The notes beneath the pieces were generated by a model. It saw only the letters and a list, made by a program, of their open reading frames with translations, made no database searches and was not told the origin of the DNA. Shown piece after piece: positions 1-6,548 of a stretch of DNA of 6,969 bases. Position 1 is the stretch's first letter, and each line of letters starts with the position of its first letter. Position numbers and translations under genes: made by a program. Source of the DNA: an uncultured Clostridia bacterium (lineage in GTDB: Bacteria > Bacillota > Clostridia > Christensenellales > Aristaeellaceae); the NCBI GenBank assembly GCA_934636425.1, contig CAKUAV010000151.1, positions 1 to 6,969 of the forward strand, read 5' to 3'.

Positions 1-37
1 GCATGATCAGCGCGCGGCGATAGTCATTTCTGAGCAT
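1..37 (-). CDS. 5' end of an unidentified protein gene (partial)
   Basis: Reading the minus strand from position 37 gives ATG followed by eleven further codons, MLRNDYRRALIM, before the window ends. A strong Shine-Dalgarno sequence (GGAGG, complement of 45-49) lies 7 bases before this ATG, which is close to ideal, so a real start is likely despite the short visible stretch. Too little protein is visible to assign a family, and I do not recognise it. The gene follows the RluA-family gene on the same strand. Its Shine-Dalgarno sequence lies inside the 3' arm of a hairpin followed by six U residues (39-81), so expression may be controlled by attenuation. The alternative is that this is only the terminator of the upstream gene and the ATG is fortuitous. 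Confidence 0.55.
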   Translation of the reverse strand, partial: MLRNDYRRALIM

Positions 38-38
38 G

Positions 39-81
39 AAAAAACCTCCTCCCGTCCTCAAGATCCTATGACGGAAGGAGA
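39..81 (-). terminator. Intrinsic terminator-like hairpin that includes the next gene's Shine-Dalgarno
   Basis: On the minus strand, CTCCTTCCGTC (70-80) pairs with GACGGGAGGAG (46-56) around a 13-base loop (57-69). That is eleven pairs with one G-U; an outer U-G pair (81 with 45) makes twelve. Six T residues follow (39-44) and then the ATG at 37. Stem plus U-tract is the standard intrinsic terminator form. The 3' arm is itself the GGGAGGAGG ribosome binding site of the gene starting at 37, so the folded form would block both transcription and translation. It lies about 110 bases after the RluA-family stop codon and may simply end that transcript. No known riboswitch aptamer is recognisable in 82-190; I see only a small GCGT/ACGC hairpin at 82-93 and the short palindrome CAGATCTG at 109-116. 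Confidence 0.7.
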
Positions 82-190
82 GCGTTTAGACGCGGCGCGC
101 AATACTCACAGATCTGGCAGCCGCCCCGAAGAAATGAGAGCTCTTCTCGATTCGGCGCTTGCGACGTCGAAGCGGCCAATGCCGTTCCCG

Positions 191-1033
191 TCATTCAAAC
201 ACTCGGCATGAAAAGCGCGGGCTGCTCTCAAACGTGCGTCCCAGGAGTTCAATTTTCACGCACCACAGCTGGGGCTGCCGGACGCGGCGGAGATGATTTT
301 CCTCGCGGTCGCCGTATTTGTCGTCGCCCAGAAGCGGCAGCCCCATATGGCTCAGATGCGCGCGAATCTGATGCGTGCGGCCGGTCATCAGGCGCACCTC
401 AAGCAGCGACAGTCCGCAGCGCGCCTCAATGAGCCGATAGCGCGTTTCGATGGGCAGCGCGCCGGGCGCTGGACGCTCCAGTATGCGCACGCTGGCGGCG
501 TCCGCATCCTTCACGAGATACGCCGAAAGGCGCGCCTCATCGCGCGGCGGCTGACCGACGACGATGCAGCGGTAGAGCTTGAGCATATCGTGCCCGGCAA
601 ACGCCTTGAGAGCCGCGCGCTCCGTCTGATCGTTTTTCGCCGCAATCAGCACGCCGCCCGTGCCCGTGTCCAGCCTGTGGCACAGCCGCGCCGAAGGGCA
701 GTGCGCCCTCAGCCGCGCCAGCATTGTGTCGCCGCCCACGCCGCGCCCGTCCGAATCGACCGGCACGCCCGCGGGCTTGTCGACGACGAGCCAGTCATCG
801 TCCTCAAAGATCACCTGCAGCGGCGCTTCGAAATACTTATCGTCCACATAGATGGACAGCACATCGCCGGCGCGAACGACGGCTTCCGCGCCGCTCTTTG
901 CGCCGTTGACGCGCACGTCCTTTTTCTTGAGCGTTTCGCGGATCAGCCATGCCGGCCATGTCGGAAACGCGCGCGTGAGATAGGCTCTGAGGCTCGTTTC
1001 CGGCACGCTCTGCGGCACGATATGCTGGCGCAT
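191..1033 (-). CDS. RluA-family pseudouridine synthase with S4 domain
   Basis: This enzyme of the RluA/RluC/RluD family isomerises specific uridines to pseudouridine in cytoplasmic rRNA or tRNA. The N-terminal roughly 65 residues resemble an S4 RNA-binding domain (LIRETLKKKDVRVNG, then a GDVLSIYV segment). The catalytic domain begins near VVDKPAGVPV. The family motif HRLDTGTGG carries the catalytic aspartate (residue 122 from the chosen start), and the conserved TGRTHQIRAHLSHMGLPLLG motif follows near residues 217-236. At 280 residues the length is normal and the protein ends cleanly. Three in-frame ATGs lie at 1042, 1039 and 1033; the one at 1033 was chosen because it alone has good spacing (9 bases) from AAGGG. 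The gene starts just after a terminator, so it probably relies on read-through from the DUF3048 gene. Which RNA position it modifies cannot be told from sequence. Confidence 0.93.
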   Translation of the reverse strand: MRQHIVPQSVPETSLRAYLTRAFPTWPAWLIRETLKKKDVRVNGAKSGAEAVVRAGDVLSIYVDDKYFEAPLQVIFEDDDWLVVDKPAGVPVDSDGRGVGGDTMLARLRAHCPSARLCHRLDTGTGGVLIAAKNDQTERAALKAFAGHDMLKLYRCIVVGQPPRDEARLSAYLVKDADAASVRILERPAPGALPIETRYRLIEARCGLSLLEVRLMTGRTHQIRAHLSHMGLPLLGDDKYGDREENHLRRVRQPQLWCVKIELLGRTFESSPRFSCRVFE

Positions 1034-1042
1034 TGTCATCAT

Positions 1043-1047
1043 CCCTT
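1043..1047 (-). promoter_or_regulatory. Shine-Dalgarno deciding the pseudouridine synthase start
   Basis: The minus strand reads AAGGG here. It touches the ATG at 1042, is 3 bases from the ATG at 1039 and 9 bases from the ATG at 1033. Only the last spacing is suitable for initiation, which trims the longest open frame by three residues. Confidence 0.6.
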
Positions 1048-1055
1048 CACAAAAT

Positions 1056-1088
1056 CAAAAACGGAAGCGACGCATAAGCCGCTTCCGT
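1056..1088 (-). terminator. Intrinsic terminator after the DUF3048 gene
   Basis: On the minus strand ACGGAAGCG (1080-1088) pairs perfectly with CGCTTCCGT (1061-1069) around a 10-base loop, which can close further by C-G and G-U pairs. TTTTT follows, interrupted by GA, then TTTT. The hairpin begins 20 bases after the DUF3048 stop codon. The U-tract ends only 8 bases before the Shine-Dalgarno of the next gene, leaving no room for a separate promoter between them. It therefore probably acts as a partial terminator within a two-gene unit. Confidence 0.88.
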
Positions 1089-1108
1089 CTGTTGTCACTC
1101 AGCGCCTG

Positions 1109-2083
1109 TTACTGCGCAATTTCAAGCTCCGCGGCCTTCTTGATGATCTGGATGAAGGTCTTGCCGGGCTTGAACACGACGACGTTGCCGTCCGCATCGT
1201 AGTAGGTGGTGCTGGAGGTCACGCTGTCGCGCGTCCACGTGCCGGTGAAGTGCTTGCCGTCGATGAAGTAATCGCACTTGTTGCTGCCGGTCAGCGCCAC
1301 GATCGGGCGCTCGGGCGCGCCGTCATACCAGCTGTAGTCGGCCTGCATGACGATGACATTGGCGCAGGTGTACTGCTGGCCGTTGCCGTCGAGCTGGCTG
1401 GCGCGGTTGTAATAGCGATAGTACACGCCCTCGGCGGCATTGTACTCATAGGACGGATAGTAGCCCAGGCTCTGGCTGTAGCCAATGCGGAACACCTTCA
1501 CGTCGTCGCCCTTGACGGTATACGCATCGGCGCTGAATGTCAGCGGGGTATGCGCGGCCGCCTTGGTCTCGTCCAGGCCGTCGTAGATCTGCTTGAGGCG
1601 GGTCACGACGTTGTAGGGCGCGACGCGGCTCTTGTCGCGATAGAAGTTTACGCCGTCGGAGAGGCCGTCATAGCGCCCCTTGAGCGGCACGGTCTTGCTG
1701 TAATCATAGACGCTGGAGCCGGCCATCTGCTGGCCGCCGAAGTGGACGAACGTCGCGTCCCAGTCCAGCGCCATGTCGATATGCATGATGCGGGCGGAGC
1801 GGGTCGCCTCGACCGTGTCCGGTATGGTGTCGTTGTAGATCGCGGTATAGCGGGTGTAGCCGCCCTGCCACATCTCGCCCTCGTAGACGACGTCCGCGTC
1901 GATCATGTTGATCTGGGGACGCGCCGCCGCCGTGTTGTCGAACTGCACGGCCAGCAGCTTCTGCTCGGTCTTGTCGGTCGGCAGGCCGGTCGTCACGGAA
2001 TAGTTGACCGCCTCGCCCTCAGCCAGCGCAGCGGCCGAGAAAACAAAAATCATCGCGATGAACAGACTAATGAACTTCTTCAT
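1109..2083 (-). CDS. Secreted DUF3048 (YerB-type) domain protein
   Basis: The 324-residue product begins with a clear signal peptide: MKK, a hydrophobic run to about residue 19, and a probable signal peptidase I site after ALA (residue 21). No lipobox cysteine is visible, so it is predicted to be released or wall-associated rather than a lipoprotein like Bacillus YerB. The mature protein matches the DUF3048 pattern: an early VQFDNTAAARPQ segment, DADVVYEGEMWQGGYTRY, the RSAR motif in VEATRSARIMHID, and the C-terminal layout GTWTRDSV, YYDADGNVVVF and KPGKTFIQI. The family is widespread in Gram-positive bacteria and has no established biochemical role that I can state. A good ribosome binding site (AAAGGAG, 2091-2097) lies 7 bases before the ATG. 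The gene has its own promoter and a downstream terminator, so it is the first gene of its unit. Confidence 0.87.
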   Translation of the reverse strand: MKKFISLFIAMIFVFSAAALAEGEAVNYSVTTGLPTDKTEQKLLAVQFDNTAAARPQINMIDADVVYEGEMWQGGYTRYTAIYNDTIPDTVEATRSARIMHIDMALDWDATFVHFGGQQMAGSSVYDYSKTVPLKGRYDGLSDGVNFYRDKSRVAPYNVVTRLKQIYDGLDETKAAAHTPLTFSADAYTVKGDDVKVFRIGYSQSLGYYPSYEYNAAEGVYYRYYNRASQLDGNGQQYTCANVIVMQADYSWYDGAPERPIVALTGSNKCDYFIDGKHFTGTWTRDSVTSSTTYYDADGNVVVFKPGKTFIQIIKKAAELEIAQ

Positions 2084-2112
2084 AGTTTGACTCCTTTCGT
2101 GTTGTCGCTCTG

Positions 2113-2141
2113 ATTATACCACATCGGTCAAATTATTGCAA
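2113..2141 (-). promoter_or_regulatory. Sigma-A promoter of the DUF3048 gene
   Basis: The minus strand shows -35 TTGCAA (2136-2141), a 17-base spacer and a perfect -10 TATAAT (2113-2118) preceded by TGG, which fits an extended -10 element. Transcription would start near 2106, giving a leader of roughly 23 bases that includes AAAGGAG. A TTGACC hexamer also lies nearby (complement of 2125-2130) but is too close to the -10 to be its -35. Confidence 0.85.
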
Positions 2142-2350
2142 TAGTTTTATTGTGCGTCATTCTTTCGAAATGTAACCGAAATAACTCACCCATATTTTGT
2201 GATAAAATTCACTTCGCAGACAATGAACTTTCAAAGCGCCTCCGGTGCTGCTTCGAGGATGGACGCTGTGGGATGCGCTGAATCGGAGCGCGGCTCGTAA
2301 TTTGTCAAGCGGCAATGCGGCGGCTTTTGCCCAGAAGCGCCGAAAGAATG
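2142..2350. other. Intergenic stretch between the repeat array and the DUF3048 promoter
   Basis: No gene is supported here. Positions 2142-2230 are AT-rich, in contrast to the rest of the window. A weak AU-rich stem (2208-2213 with 2222-2227), followed on the minus strand by TTTT (2204-2207), could slow transcription coming out of the array but is poor as a terminator. From about 2314 to 2350 the sequence resembles the tail of the repeat unit (GCGGCGGCTTTTGCC, then GCGCCGAAAGAATG), which makes it a decayed partial copy. It still forms the junction hairpin with the first full unit. Confidence 0.5.
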
Positions 2351-3004
2351 GCGCTTCCTTCGCGAAACGCGACGAATATGCCGCGATGGTTCAGGGCGGC
2401 AGCTGCCTTTCTCCACAAACGCCAAGGAACAGCGCTTCCTTCGCGAAACGCGTCAAATCTGCCGCGATGGTTCAGGGCGGCAGCTGCCTTTCTCCGCAAG
2501 CGCAGAAAGAAACGACGCTTCCTTCGCGAAACGCGACGAATATACCGCGATGATTCAGGGCGGCAGGAGTCCTTCTCCGCAAGTGCTGAAGGGATATCGC
2601 TCCATCCGGGAAACGCGGCATTTTGCCGCGATGATTCAGGGCGGCAGCTGCCTTTCTCCACAAACGCAGAAAGAAACGACGCTTCCTTCGCGAAACGCGT
2701 CAAATCTGCCGCGATGGTTCAGGGCGGCAGCTGCCTTTCTCCACAAACGCCAAGGAACAGCGCTTCCTTCGAGAAACGCGACGAATATGCCGCGATGGTT
2801 CAGGGCGGCAGCTGCCTTTCTCCGCAAGCGCAGAAAGAAACGACGCTTCCTTCGCGAAACGCGACGAATATGCCGCGATGGTTCAGGGCGGCAACTGCCT
2901 TTCTCCGCAAGCGCCAAGGAACAGCGCTTCCTTCGGGAAACGCGGCAATTCTGTTTCGGACAATTATCCCGGCGCGCTCTTCTCTTCCGCAAGTGCCAAA
3001 GGCA
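2351..3004. repeat. Tandem array of ~81-83-base hairpin-forming units
   Basis: Seven recognisable units start at 2351, 2432, 2515, 2597, 2679, 2760 and 2843, with lengths 81, 83, 82, 82, 81, 83 and 81. A decayed eighth begins at 2924 and shares only its first roughly 25 bases and its tail. In plus orientation a unit begins GCGCTTCCTTCGCGAAACGC, continues through a variable ACGAATATG or TCAAATCTG segment, then GCGATGGTTCAGGGCGGCAG and CTGCCTTTCTCC, and ends in CGCCAAGGAACA or CGCAGAAAGAAACG. The variant segments are shuffled between units, as expected from unequal crossing-over or gene conversion. Units 3 and 4 are the most divergent internal ones. Both strands lack stop codons over long stretches, but the changing unit length shifts the frame and no start site is visible, so I regard the array as non-coding. 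Each unit can fold into two hairpins, and substitutions favour a minus-strand RNA. Confidence 0.9.
2963..2992 (-). promoter_or_regulatory. Possible weak promoter firing into the repeat array
   Basis: On the minus strand GATAAT (2963-2968) matches five of six bases of a -10 box and lies 18 bases downstream of TTGCGG (2987-2992), a poor -35. It sits inside the decayed eighth unit, where the sequence departs from the repeat consensus, and would start a transcript near 2956 that reads through all seven good units. This is a weak call from hexamer matches only. Confidence 0.2.
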
Positions 3005-3148
3005 TGCGCATCAGCTGCGCTCTGCGGCGGCGCCGCTCTCCCCGGCCGCCGCAGAGACGAAAAATTCCATATTTTGCTTCTTCGCGAAAGGCCGGCATGA
3101 CTTCGTGGATCTGCGCCAAAGGGCATTGACGCGCTCTGCGCGCTCGAC
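3005..3148. other. Intergenic remainder between the array and the clpX terminator
   Basis: No gene is supported. It contains the inverted repeat at 3020-3056 and traces of further decayed units. GCTTCTTCGCGAAAGG near 3075 resembles the unit start, and GCGCCAAAGGG near 3113 resembles the unit tail. These resemblances are short and could be chance in GC-rich DNA. Confidence 0.35.
3020..3056. repeat. Perfect 12-base inverted repeat
   Basis: CTCTGCGGCGGC (3020-3031) is matched by its exact reverse complement GCCGCCGCAGAG (3045-3056) across a 13-base loop. No U-tract follows on either strand, so it is not a standard terminator. It lies between the clpX terminator and the repeat array and could be a second roadblock or a structural element. 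Confidence 0.75.
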
Positions 3149-3190
3149 AAAAACGCCGCGTGAAAAAGCGATCGGCTCTTTCGCGCGGCG
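3149..3190 (-). terminator. Intrinsic terminator of the tig-clpP-clpX operon
   Basis: On the minus strand CGCCGCG (3184-3190) pairs with CGCGGCG (3154-3160). After one C-A mismatch, GAAAGAGC (3175-3182) pairs with GCTTTTTC (3162-3169), including one G-U, around a 5-base loop. TTTTT follows (3149-3153). The hairpin starts 14 bases after the clpX stop codon. It is long and stable with a proper U-tract, so most transcription should end here before reaching the repeat array. Confidence 0.9.
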
Positions 3191-3204
3191 AATATGCTTT
3201 TTTG

Positions 3205-4467
<1,263 letters not shown>

Positions 4468-4485
4468 TTTTTCCCTTTCCGAGCA

Positions 4486-5070
4486 TCAGCGCCGGGGCGC
4501 AATGATCTCATCAATCAGTCCATAATCGCGCGCTTCCTCAGCGGTGAGGAAGTGATCGCGGTCGGTGTCCGCCTGAACGATTTCGAGCGGCCTTCCGGTG
4601 TTCTTGGCGAGGATCTCATTCAGCTTTTTCTTGATGCGCAGTATCTGCTCGGCGTGGATCGCAATGTCCGACGCCTGTCCCTGCGCGCCGCCGAGAGGCT
4701 GATGGATCATGATTTCCGCATTGGGGAGCGCCTTGCGCTTGCCCTTCGCGCCCGCCGCGAGCAGGAACGCGCCCATCGACGCGGCCAGTCCCACGCACAC
4801 CGTGGAGACCTCGCAGCGCAGATACTGCATCGTATCGTAAATCGCCATGCCGGCCGAAACCGAGCCGCCCGGGCTGTTGATGTAGAACATGATGTCGGCG
4901 TCCGGATCTTCCATTTCGAGGAAAAGCATCTGGGCGATGATGAGATTGGCGGAATCGTCTGTCACTTCGCCGCCCAGAAAGACAATGCGATCCTTCAGGA
5001 GACGCGAAAAAATATCGTACGACCTCTCGCCTTTGCTCGTTTGTTCAACCACATAAGGAATCAGATTCAT
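4486..5070 (-). CDS. clpP: ATP-dependent Clp protease proteolytic subunit ClpP
   Basis: ClpP is a serine peptidase whose two stacked heptameric rings form a closed degradation chamber, opened by ClpX and other Clp ATPases. The product is 194 residues, typical of the family. The catalytic triad falls at the standard positions: Ser98 in GLAASMG, His123 in MIHQP and Asp172 in DTDRDHF. The INSPGGSV segment (64-71) and the GRPLE segment (159-163) are also conserved. GGAGGT (5080-5085) lies 9 bases before the ATG. The gene sits 59 bases after tig with no terminator between them, and 18 bases before clpX, as the middle gene of the operon. Maturation by removal of a short N-terminal propeptide is known in the family but cannot be judged here. 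Confidence 0.98.
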   Translation of the reverse strand: MNLIPYVVEQTSKGERSYDIFSRLLKDRIVFLGGEVTDDSANLIIAQMLFLEMEDPDADIMFYINSPGGSVSAGMAIYDTMQYLRCEVSTVCVGLAASMGAFLLAAGAKGKRKALPNAEIMIHQPLGGAQGQASDIAIHAEQILRIKKKLNEILAKNTGRPLEIVQADTDRDHFLTAEEARDYGLIDEIIAPRR

Positions 5071-5129
5071 TTCTTACGCACCTCCATCCACAATATGCGC
5101 ATTTCTCTGCTTCTCTATTCCGTTCTCTG

Positions 5130-6422
5130 TTATTCCGCCTTCGCGGCCGCGCTGTCCTTGAGCAGCTCGACGGTCTTGCGCATCCTGACGGCCTCTTCGA
5201 AATACTTGCGGTCGTCGTCGGTCAGGGACGCCTTGAACTTCTCGGCGTCGCCGCTGGCCTGAGAGGCGTACTTGTCGATCTCCTCGTTGACGCTCGCCTC
5301 GTCGGCTTCAACCTTCTCCGCATCGCGGACGGCCTCCAGCACCAGGCGCACCAGCACGTCGTGCTTCGCCTGATCCTTCAGCTGCTCGCGCAGATTCTCC
5401 TCGGTGGTGCCGGTGTACTTGAAGTAGGTCTGCATATCGATGCCCTGATAGCGCATATTCATGCTGATCTCGCGGATGCGCTCGTCGATGCGATCCTCGA
5501 TCATGGCGTCGGGAATGTCGACCTTGGCGTTCTCGCACACGGCGTCCAGCACGGCGTTTTCAAACTCCGCGTCGTCGCGCTCATTGGCCTTCTTCTGGAG
5601 GTCTTCCTTCGTGGCGGCCTTGTAGGCGTCCAGCGTGTCATACTCGGAAACGTCCTTGGCGAACTCGTCGTCCAGCGCAGGCACGTCCTTTTCCTGGATC
5701 GCGGTCACGGTGCACTTGAACGTGGCGGGCTTGCCCTTCAGGTTCTCGGCGTGATAGTCCTCGGGGAATGTCACGTTGACGTCGACTTCCTTGCCGATTT
5801 CGGCGCCGACCAGCTGATCCTCGAAGCCGGGGATGAAGCTGCCCGAGCCGATGACCAGCTTGTGGCCCTCGGCGGTGCCGCCCTCAAACTGCTCGCCGTC
5901 GCAGAAGCCGGCGTAGTTGAGCGTCACCTGATCGTCCATCTTGACGGGGCGGTCGGTCACGTCGACATAGCGGGAGACGCGCTCGCGGGCGCGCTCGATC
6001 TCGGCGTTCACGTCGTCGTCGGTCACCTCGGTGGTGTGCTTGACGACTTCAACGCCCTTATACTGACCCAGCTCGACGTCCGGCTTGACGAACACTTCAA
6101 CGTCGAAGATCAGCTCTTTGCCGGAGCCGATCTGCTCGAGATTGAACTCGGGGCGGTCGACGGGCGTGATGTTGTGCTCCTTGACGGCCTCGGAATAGAC
6201 CTTGGGGAAGATTTCGTCGATGGCGTCCTCATAGAAGATGCTCTCGCCGTACATCATCTCAACCACCTTGCGGGGCGCCTTGCCGCGGCGGAAGCCCTGA
6301 ACGTTGATCTTGCCGACGTTCTTTTTATAGGCGGCCTGCATGCCGGTTTCGAACAGTTCCGGCTCGACGACGAAATGGAGCTTGACCTTGTTGGAGCTGA
6401 GTTTCTCGATGGTAGACTTCAT
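5130..6422 (-). CDS. tig: Trigger factor, ribosome-associated chaperone
   Basis: Trigger factor binds the ribosome exit tunnel, shields emerging chains and has a peptidyl-prolyl isomerase (FKBP) domain. The 430-residue product has the usual three parts. The N-terminal ribosome-binding domain contains the signature GFRRGKAP (43-50). An FKBP-like domain spans about 162-245 (DQVTLNYAGFCDGEQFEGG, then IPGFEDQLVG). The remainder is a long helical C-terminal chaperone domain, rich in charged residues. The start at 6422 (MKSTIEKLSS) was chosen because AGGAGG lies 10 bases upstream and it matches the family N-terminus. An in-frame ATG at 6482 would add 20 residues (MKPHYAQF...) not typical of the family and with no good Shine-Dalgarno. 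It is the first gene of the operon with clpP and clpX, coupling nascent-chain folding and degradation. Confidence 0.97.
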   Translation of the reverse strand: MKSTIEKLSSNKVKLHFVVEPELFETGMQAAYKKNVGKINVQGFRRGKAPRKVVEMMYGESIFYEDAIDEIFPKVYSEAVKEHNITPVDRPEFNLEQIGSGKELIFDVEVFVKPDVELGQYKGVEVVKHTTEVTDDDVNAEIERARERVSRYVDVTDRPVKMDDQVTLNYAGFCDGEQFEGGTAEGHKLVIGSGSFIPGFEDQLVGAEIGKEVDVNVTFPEDYHAENLKGKPATFKCTVTAIQEKDVPALDDEFAKDVSEYDTLDAYKAATKEDLQKKANERDDAEFENAVLDAVCENAKVDIPDAMIEDRIDERIREISMNMRYQGIDMQTYFKYTGTTEENLREQLKDQAKHDVLVRLVLEAVRDAEKVEADEASVNEEIDKYASQASGDAEKFKASLTDDDRKYFEEAVRMRKTVELLKDSAAAKAE

Positions 6423-6432
6423 AAAATCTATT

Positions 6433-6457
6433 CCTCCTGTGCCGCAGATGGACTGCG
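6433..6457 (-). promoter_or_regulatory. tig ribosome binding site with adjacent hairpin
   Basis: AGGAGG (6433-6438) lies 10 bases before the ATG at 6422 and fixes that start over the upstream in-frame ATG at 6482. Just upstream, CGCAG (6453-6457) can pair with CTGCG (6443-6447) around a 5-base loop, leaving four bases before the Shine-Dalgarno. The hairpin is short and may have no role. Confidence 0.65.
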
Positions 6458-6498
6458 AAAATTGAGCGTAATGGGGTTTCACACATAGACACTTGCCA

Positions 6499-6527
6499 AG
6501 TTTAGCATATCATTTACAGTTTTTCAA
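6499..6527 (-). promoter_or_regulatory. Sigma-A promoter of tig-clpP-clpX
   Basis: The minus strand shows -35 TTGAAA (6522-6527), a 17-base spacer and -10 TAAACT (6499-6504) preceded by TGC, an extended -10. The start would fall near 6492, giving a leader of about 70 bases. The palindrome ACTTGCCAAGT (6491-6501) overlaps the -10 and the expected start point and could be an operator. I see no CIRCE element (HrcA site) or CtsR-type heptad repeat here, so stress control by those regulators is not supported. Confidence 0.8.
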
Positions 6528-6548
6528 GATTGACGGCGGCTCTCAATC
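6528..6548 (-). terminator. Weak hairpin at the end of the CBS-domain gene
   Basis: On the minus strand GATTGA (6543-6548) pairs with TCAATC (6528-6533) around a 9-base loop. The 5' arm contains the CBS gene's stop codon TGA, and the 3' arm abuts the tig -35 box. Only TT follows directly, so as a terminator it is weak. It may give partial insulation in a very tight gap. Confidence 0.35.

Noticed and set aside
82..190. Known riboswitch or T-box in the leader before the gene at 37
   Set aside because: I could not find the conserved core motifs of common classes, such as the T-box TGGNACCGCG. Only short hairpins and palindromes are present.
293..2113. 606-codon plus-strand open frame
   Set aside because: It runs antisense across the RluA-family gene, a terminator and the DUF3048 gene, all with clear family motifs. 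Its product is a low-complexity shadow with no recognisable domain.
2204..2227. Terminator for a putative array transcript
   Set aside because: The stem has six mostly A-U pairs including a wobble, and only four U residues follow; it is too weak to call.
2351..2923. CRISPR array
   Set aside because: The whole 81-83-base period is repeated with no unique spacers, and no cas genes are visible.
2351..3056. Integron attC array or insertion sequence
   Set aside because: There are no cassette genes between units, no integrase or transposase, and no terminal inverted repeats with target duplication.
6423..6482. 20-residue N-terminal extension of trigger factor from the ATG at 6482
   Set aside because: The strong AGGAGG and the family N-terminus MKSTIEKLSS place the start at 6422. 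The extension lacks a Shine-Dalgarno and begins only about 10 bases after the predicted transcription start.
5361..6488. 375-codon plus-strand open frame
   Set aside because: It is antisense to tig, valine- and leucine-rich without motifs, and lacks a good ribosome binding site.
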